Shown piece by piece: positions 57,347 through 64,000 of a stretch of 64,000 nucleotides of DNA. The DNA comes from Hermetia illucens. Lineage: Eukaryota > Arthropoda > Insecta > Diptera > Stratiomyidae. The notes under the pieces are model-generated. The model worked only from the letters and a program-made list of their open reading frames with translations, was not told the DNA's origin and searched no databases. The stretch spans positions 24,588,001 to 24,652,000 of the forward strand of contig NC_051854.1 of the NCBI RefSeq assembly GCF_905115235.1, given 5' to 3'. Numbering within the stretch: the stretch's first letter is position 1; each line of letters begins with the position of its first letter. Made by a program: the position numbers and the translations under genes.

Positions 57347-58748
57347 TAGATACAAGTCTGAAGGTCCGGATGAGATTCCTGCTTTTGTAATAAAAGGAAT
57401 GGAAACCCTACGCCTACACATTCAGAATATATACTGCGGTTGGCTAACACACGCTTATATTCCAACCAGCTGGAGTGATGTGAAGGTAATGTTTGTTCCG
57501 AATCTAGGGAAACCCACCGATATACACACAAAAAGCTTCCCACCGATCAGTCTAACTTCTTTTCTGCTAAAAGGACTGGAGAGACTAGTATATCTCTCGG
57601 TGGCCACTTCACTGTATGCAGCATGCCTACGAGAAAATTGAAAGGGCAATATCATTTATGGACATCCAAGGCGCCTTCAATCATGCCTCATTCGCGGCGA
57701 TTTGTAACGCGGCAAGACAGCATCGAATCGATGCGCTGTTAATCAATTAGATATTTCACATGCTAGAATGGAAAAAAATCGACATGTTGATCGGACAGAA
57801 GTCTATTCAGACAAGGTGTCGTAGTGTTGCCCACAGGGAGGGCTTCTCTCACCTCTGTTATGGCTCCTGGTAATGGACACCTTAATATGGCTCCTGAACA
57901 GCACAAAGCTCTTTGCACAAGCATTTGCAAACGATCTAGCCGTAATCATTTTCGGCAAGTTTGCGATGACATGAATGAATGAATGCAACACTATAATCCT
58001 ATAATCCTCAGTTGGTGCCTCGATAATGGACTCACGGTGAACGCTAGAAAGACTAGACTAGTTATGCTCACTAGGAACATTAGGTGGGGCAGCTACATGC
58101 TACCCACCTTAGCAGGGGCGGAAATTTAGCTGGTACAAACAGTTAAATATTTAGGATTCCAAGTTGATGTGGAAGCAGCATATTCAAGAACAATACCAAA
58201 AATCATTCAGATTGCTCTGGTGCTGTATGACTGCGATATATAAGACATGGGGACTTTCACCAAAACGGATTCATTGGATGTATACATCAATAATAAAACC
58301 CATTTTGATGTATGCGTGCATCTGGTGCGTCAGGTGGACGAGATTGAACTTTGCTAAGAACAGGAAGTTGCTGGCGCAGTTTCGGAGGTTCGGTTGCCTA
58401 AGTATTACTGCAGTAATGAGTAGTACGCCGACCGTGGCGCTCGGAAGTATTCTAAATTTACCCCCAATCCATTTGGAGGTAAAACGACGCATGTAGACTT
58501 GATACTATTGGCGCGTGGAAAGGCGGGCAATCATACGGTTATGCGCCCATCTGGAAATTTCTTGGCAAACATCAGATGGCTCTGATGCCTGCCAAATTCG
58601 TCATCGAAAGGACACATTCCCTCGTAATCACCAAAAAAGAAGAATTGTCGATAAATGAAGGGATCACATCATTCGCATCTGTTCCGACAGTAGGGCAGCA
58701 TTATCAGCACTAAACAGCAACAACATATCAAGCCAATTGGTGTCGAGT
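57347..58748 (+). mobile_element. Loa/jockey-group LINE, segment 2 of 3 (RT)
   Basis: Reverse transcriptase: SEGPDEIPAFVIKGMETLRLHI, YIPTSWSDVKVMFVPNLGKP, ISLTSFLLKGLERLV (57355-57600), CPQGGLLSPLLWLLVMDTLI (about 57830-57885), an active site changed to FANDL (about 57920-57940), and the thumb/connection MTAIYKTWGLSPKRIHWMYTSIIKPILMYA (58230-58320). Ends at an RTE insertion. Confidence 0.75.
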
Positions 58749-59703
58749 TGTCATCAGATGCTGATGATTCGGTATCCCAACGCAATTGATAAGACTGACT
58801 AGGCAGACCCTGACCAATGTGCGAGGCCAGACAAAAGCAACGGGATCACTCTCGAGACCATTCAACATCAACAACGGTCTAAGACAAGGTGATGCCCTAT
58901 CATGCATCCTCTGCAACGTAGGCCCTGGCGCGATGCCGTTTAAATACGAGAGGCACCATCCTTTTCAAGTCCACTCAACTACTGGCCTGGCTGACGATAT
59001 CGACATCATGGGAAGAACAACCCGAGATCTACAGTCTACCTTCATCCAGATCGAGCACGCGGCGGGAGATCTTGAGCTGGACATTAATGAAGGCAAGACG
59101 AAGTACATGGTGGCAACATCAGCGCCAATACCAAAACCGAAAGAACAACATCGAATTGTACTGGTCAAACGAAAACAATGAAGATAGGAGACTACAACTT
59201 TGAGACTGTTGAAAATGTCTCCTATCGAAAATCACAACCAATAACAGCTATGCCGATGGGAGCCTATTTCAGCTTACAAAAACTGTTCCGCTCGAAACGT
59301 CTCACCATAGGGTCAAAGCTCTTACTGTACAAGACTATGATTTTGCCAGTCCTTATGTATTCCTCGGAGACTTGGATTCTTAGCAAAAAAAATTGCGAAC
59401 TCTTTGCCGCATTCGAGAGAAGAATCCTCCAAAAATGTTTGACCTCCTACATGAGGATGGATGATTCCGTAGTCTACAAAACGACGAAATCTATGAACGA
59501 TACCACGACCGTCAGGCTGTGGATAAAATCTGGCTCAACATGGGCGAGAGGCCCGAGATGGGGCGAGCCGTAGGCCAGGACGCTAAACAGCTTTTGAGGA
59601 TATCGGCTCGGCGCAAAACCGTGGTGTCTGGAGTTCCTTATTAAGGCAGGCCTAAACCGGATACCGGTCGTTGCCCCGTTGATGATAATGTCATCAGATG
59701 CTG
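58749..59703 (+). mobile_element. RTE-like LINE (family C), 5'-truncated, with 15-bp target duplication
   Basis: Element 58764-59688 between direct repeats TGTCATCAGATGCTG at 58749-58763 and 59689-59703. It starts within RT (RLTRQTLTNVRGQTKATGSLS, NNGLRQGDALSCIL), keeps a shortened active site (LADDIDIM), HAAGDLELDINEGKTKYMVATSA, IGDYNFETVEN, KLLLYKTMILPVLMYSSETW, and ends in the family 3' UTR with a GATGATAATG tail. It interrupts another LINE. Confidence 0.88.
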
Positions 59704-60260
59704 CTGAAACTTGACCGACGAACCATTCCTGATGTGGCTGCCAGGGCACTCAGACATCGCTGGTAATGAGGAAGCTGACAAACTGGCTCGCCCAAGTTCT
59801 GAATCTACAATGGTAGGAACAGAACCAGCTTTTGGCATCCGGCCATCTACTATCCCTTCTGCTTTAAAGGGGGCAATGGCAAGGATTCACGCAGCCGAAT
59901 GGAGAAATTTGAACTTCCGCCAGCAGCCGAAAATCTTTGTGAGGGTACCCTAGGCCGCTACAGGTCGGACATGAGAACGAGACACTGGCCCTTAAACTTA
60001 AACTAAACAGCCAATGTGAAGTGGAAGAAGAGATGGCTCTGCACTTCGTCTGCAGCTGCCCGGACTCTTCAGACCTCAGACGAAGATATCTTAGTACGGT
60101 TTTCCTCAACAAAGAGTCCGCACATTCCGTCTCTGGAGAATGTTCTCAGATACGCGAAAGCCTGCGAACGCCATCGACAAGAGGCCGATGAATAGGCGAT
60201 CTTCGGGGACAGTACAAGGTCTAACAAAGTTCTGAGTGCTTAGAGTTGCGGCTCCTCCTA
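59704..60260 (+). mobile_element. Loa/jockey-group LINE, segment 3 of 3 (RNase H and tail)
   Basis: The host LINE resumes after the target duplication with the RNase H end: DEPFLMWLPGHSDIAGNEEADKLAR (59712-59790), then a C-terminal region with CEVEEEMALHFVCSCPDSSDLRRRYL (about 60016-60095). One frame change near 59950. Confidence 0.72.
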
Positions 60261-60414
60261 CTAAACTAAACTAACTATGCTCTGAGATAAGATGATACGT
60301 GTCCCACTTGTAATGAAGAAGGGTAATCCACTGTGCATTTTCTATATGAATACCCCACCAATGGACGCATCAAACATCAGATCTTTGGTGCCGATGTGCT
60401 CCACTTACAACGGA

Positions 60415-60545
60415 TAACATCACAACCACTGATGGAAATCCTGCGATACATAAAGCGAGTACAATGGGTCACTAGGTTCTGAGTGCTCAGAGGCTTTGCC
60501 TTTTCCCCCACCTCAAACATGCACGAATACAATTACAACGTAATA
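60415..60545 (+). repeat. Second copy of the dispersed 3'-end repeat
   Basis: Matches 56408-56540 (TGCGATACATAAAGCGAGTA, AGAGGCTTTGCCTTTTCCCC, CACCTCA) and ends in ACAATTACAACG. Confidence 0.65.
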
Positions 60546-60554
60546 AGGTTAAAA

Positions 60555-60712
60555 GGTTTATATTTAAACAGAAATGCAAGAAAAAGTCCGAACTCTTCTC
60601 TGCGTTTGAGAGAAGAATCCTCAGAAGAACCTTGACGCAAAACCGAGGTGTCTGGAGTTCCTTAGCCCCAGACCGGATACCGGTTTTTGTGCCGTTGATG
60701 ACGATTGTGTAT
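60555..60712 (+). mobile_element. RTE-like LINE (family C) 3' scrap
   Basis: Reads KKSELFSAFERRILRRT, then jumps to the 3' UTR (GCAAAACCGAGGTGTCTGGA, CCGGATACCGGTTTTTGTGCCGTTGATGACGAT). Internally deleted, about 160 bp. Confidence 0.7.
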
Positions 60713-61990
60713 AATTAATAAATTGGCACAACATAACAAATTTGATAAGAAATTGTGATCCCTCTCGCGCTTGTATTGTTGCTTAAGAATAATGTCATGG
60801 CGACAAACGTAAAGTAAAATACAGCGAAGGAAGTCAACCACAGTTAAATATAAGGTAGCATCATATCTATCAGCATATATGGATATTCACCGCCGTGTTA
60901 GTAACTCAAAGCCGCCCTTTCTCTCTTAAATTTTTGCGTATTTGCCCGACATCAAACTATTGAATTCCGTGTCGCTTCAAGCCATACAGCGTTAAAACTA
61001 ATTTCACTTACTCTTCTGGAGACCACTCCTTCCCTTCGACAAATCCTTCCTAGATGGATATTATCGCTTCGGCACACACTTAGACCGCACGATTCATGAC
61101 GAAAGCACCAAAAAAAGCGGAAAAAAGGTCCTTACTGCATCCCCCGCACACAATCACCTGCCATTCCGATCGTTTCCCAAACTACGAATCTTGGCGAATC
61201 AATCACGGCGCGTTATTTTGATCGGCCCCAGTTACAAACCCACGAAAAATTCTAAACTTCCTTAGCCGGAAAACGCGCGCTTTTCCACAACTCCGTCGCG
61301 CCGAGAATCCTCTGGGCAATCTCAATGTTTTCCCCGATTCTCCTCTTGGGGCTTAGCTTAGATTGCAAACAAATCTACTAGATTTTATGCCCGATTTTCC
61401 GGGAAATGGAAAATACCCTGCACTCAATAAGTCACAACTTAGTCTCTTAACACGCTTTCCACCCTTTTCCCGCTGGCCAAAATCCGGAAAGCCAAAATCA
61501 CCGCCCGGCGACGACGCTCCAACTTATACGTGAATACTCCTATGTGTCACCTAACCTCAATTTGGTATTCGCCTGAAAACTTGTTGGAGTAAGACTCTGA
61601 TGTAGCAAATCGTTAAACTTAAAATTAAAAATATTTATTAATTATCTCATACTTTCTCTGCATTCCCTTCATTCTTTTTGAGGTTTTATGTAAAAGTAAA
61701 CCGTATTAAAACCGATTCTACGTGTGTCTGGCTATCTGTTTGCCTATCACACGCAATTTACTTGAAAACGGCTGGACCTATTGTTACCAAATTTGCTTGG
61801 AATGCGTGGTCTGCGATTCCCTTTTACATCCAACGAAGAGCATAATTTTTTGCACAATTTAGGGGAAGGCTCTGATATATATGAAAGGATTGTGTAAATT
61901 TCTTTCGCTAAATTATGGTCACGTGTAGTATCAATTAAAAGGGTTCAGTTAGTAGTTTTCGAAACTGATCTTGCTTCTAAAATACTACTA
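60713..61990. other. Unassigned; CpG-dense stretch and repeat-like DNA
   Basis: 61020-61560 is visibly richer in C+G and CpG than its surroundings but has no long open frame or recognisable domain. 61700-61960 has the style of a dispersed insect repeat (ACTTGAAAACGGCTGGACC, TTACCAAATTTGCTTGG). No gene supported. Confidence 0.4.
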
Positions 61991-61994
61991 CCAT

Positions 61995-64000
61995 TTACTG
62001 AGGAAGATAGAGATGTGTATTATCTGCCCCATCACCCAGTTATAACAATGCAGAGATCCACCACAGAGGTTCGTCCAGTATTTAACGCCTCTGCAATAAC
62101 AATGAGTACTGAACAGGCAATCGAAGGATAGCAAGGATGCAAGCACTAGACAAGATGCGATGGTTCTCATCAAACAAATATCGGACATGTTAAGGTCCAG
62201 TGGATTCAACCTAAGCAAGTGGGCATCAAATGATCCCAGCCTGTTGTGCGATATTCCTGAGGATTCTAGGGTTACACGACATACAAGGCTCAGTGATTGA
62301 CACCCTTGGTCTGATATAGAACCCTATTGAAGCAGAACCTCTCAAGGAAGCTGACAAAGCGATGACTTCTATCAAGTATTGTAGGGATTTTCAACTCACT
62401 TCAATGGGTGATGTGTACTGCTGGCACGACCGTACAATCACATTGGCGTGGATAAGGAAGGAGCTCTCGTGACTAGCATCCTAAGTCGCAAAACTCGTTG
62501 CTAAGATTCGCCAACACAGTGAGCAATCCTGGGTTTGGGATCACATCAGATCATAATCCTGCGGACCGCGTTTCAAGAGGCATCTCCTCAATCGAGTTGT
62601 AGATTATGATGGCAGGATCCACCATGGCTCCAGGAAGCTCGAGTATCCGAGGAAGTGGTTGCTTCACGGGCATTGCAAACCAAGGAAATCTGTTGGAGCG
62701 ATATTCAACGTTTTCAAGGTGTAATGGTCGTGGCCTACATGTCCTCTTTCATCACTCGAATGAAGGGGTCAATCTGCTTCGTGGAATACGAGTAAAGTCG
62801 GCCCAAAATCCTGCGGTTACTCCAAAATATTGCGTTAGCTAAGGCGATCGACGACTTGAAGGAGGATCGTCCGATCACCAAGAGGTTACGAATCATCCTT
62901 TCCTTGACCATCAAGGCTTGCTCAAGGTTGAAGGCGGAATGCGGAAACAACCGATTCTGTTGCCGGGAGACCATTATGTCACCTGCCTTATTATACGGGA
63001 AGCTCATCGCAATACTTTGTATGATGGGTTTTCCACTGTTCGAAGATATTTGAAGATGCGGTATTGGATCCACGATCCAAAGGTGATTCGCAACGACCTG
63101 CACAGATGCCTTACATGTGTGAAAGATTCGATTCAGCGGAGTCAGTAGTTTGAGGTCACCCATTTTGCACTGTGGAATGGCTTATGCAAAAGCCTGAGCT
63201 TATGCGAAAAGCCAAGCTTATGCGAAAGGCCGAACTTATGTGAAAGGCCGAGCTTTCAATACTTTGAAGGGCTAAGTTCGCGTCTTCGTATGTATGGTCA
63301 CGAAGGCTGCATATCTTGAATTGGTGAACGATCTTTAAATCGAAGCATTTCTGGCTGCATTTAAGAGGTTCATTGCAAGGCGAAGCTTGTGCTTTGAAAT
63401 CTATAGTGATCACGGAGCTAATTTTATCGGAGCAAAATACTAGATCAACAAGGAAATGAAGGACAGCATCAGAAAAAATCGCAGCCATAACGGCTAAAGA
63501 GGACATTACTTGGAAATTTATACAACTCGCTACACCACATTTTGGCGGCCTTTGGAAAGCAGCAATAAAATCTGCAAAACGCGATTTAAAGCGTGTATTT
63601 GACGAAACGAAGCTTGTGTCGACTTTCGAAGGGTTTACTACGATTCTCTGCCAGATTGAGGTACACCTAAACTCTAGGTGACTTGTTCCATTCTCTAACA
63701 ATCCAGATCATATTGAGGCCTTGATTCCTGGGGGCTTTTTAGTTTAAGGGCCAATTAATACGCTTCCGGAGGTCGATCGCACTCAACGGGGCTTTTATGA
63801 ACCACCAAACGTTTTGGAGAAGGTGGTCTCAGGAGTATTTGCACCACTTACAGGTTCGGACTAAATGGGACAAAGTAAACACGGTCAGTTGATACAGATT
63901 CGAGAAATGGAGACACCCCCAATGAAGTGATCAATGAAGTGCTGCTCCAAAAAGAAGACGTTCTTCATGGTTCATTGTTTGGGGATCGTGGAGGAATTCA
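61995..64000 (+). mobile_element. BEL/Pao LTR retrotransposon fossil, pol, runs off window
   Basis: Fossil on the plus strand. Recognisable parts are the reverse transcriptase start (DVYYLPHHPVI, VRPVFNASA, about 62010-62090), the DHNPADRVSRGISS segment before the integrase (about 62550-62600), the integrase zinc-binding region (ILLPGDHYVTCLIIREAH..., HRCLTCV, about 62950-63120) and the integrase core to C-terminal part (about 63380-64000, including TPHFGGLWKAAIKSAK). No LTR in the window. Broken in several places; moderately old. Confidence 0.78.

Noticed and set aside
1-64000. CRISPR array, operon structure or bacterial gene cluster
   Set aside because: No regularly spaced repeats; spliced genes, TATA boxes, poly(A) signals and LINEs show this is animal nuclear DNA.

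Overview
This is a repeat-dense insect window, most likely from a fly. The only host genes I can support are seven intact copies of a short, secreted peptidoglycan recognition protein (PGRP-SC type, predicted zinc amidase). The TATA-box promoters, tiny introns of 67-116 bp, AATAAA poly(A) signals and the mix of R1, Loa, RTE-like, Ty3/gypsy and BEL/Pao relics fit Diptera. A large-genome lower brachyceran such as the black soldier fly (Hermetia) is a plausible source, but that is inference.

Layout: 1-2.3 kb RTE-like LINE; 2.6-3.5 kb PGRP copy 1 (-); 4.0-10.1 kb LINE and gypsy relics; 10.6-11.5 kb copy 2 (+); 11.9-15.3 kb R1-clade LINE; 16.3-17.2 kb RTE-like pieces; 17.6-18.5 kb copy 3 (+); 19.7-23.7 kb two Loa-type LINE copies in tandem; 23.75-26.3 kb R1-clade LINE; 26.76-27.33 kb TTAA-flanked MITE; 27.4-28.35 kb copy 4 (+); 29.1-34.1 kb foldback element, tRNA-derived SINE, gypsy relic and RTE-like LINE; 36.2-37.1 kb copy 5 (-); 38.2-41.0 kb LINE pieces; 41.4-42.4 kb copy 6 (+); 43.1-51.5 kb RTE-like, jockey/CR1-like and Loa LINEs; 52.2-53.2 kb copy 7 (-); 54.1-60.7 kb nested LINE/SINE insertions; 62-64 kb BEL/Pao relic running off the window.

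All seven PGRP genes share one three-exon structure (intron phases conserved), a signal peptide, the zinc-amidase residues (His, Tyr, His, Thr, Cys) and the Gly-Trp...Arg set linked to DAP-type peptidoglycan. Each has the same promoter plan: a GATA site, a GATTAAT core and a TATA box. They fall into subgroups 1-2-3, 5-6 and the more diverged 4 and 7. Copies 1/2 and 5/6 are head-to-head inverted duplicates. Copies 2 and 3 are almost identical from the end of intron 1 to just past the stop codon but differ outside it, which looks like gene conversion. Together they would form a dosage-amplified set of gut or fat-body amidases that degrade DAP-type peptidoglycan and dampen Imd signalling.

I found no CRISPR array, rRNA, genuine tRNA or convincing second host gene. 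The most interesting structure is the evolution of the amidase array and the paralogous empty sites and target duplications that date the transposon insertions. I did not find a wholly new system.
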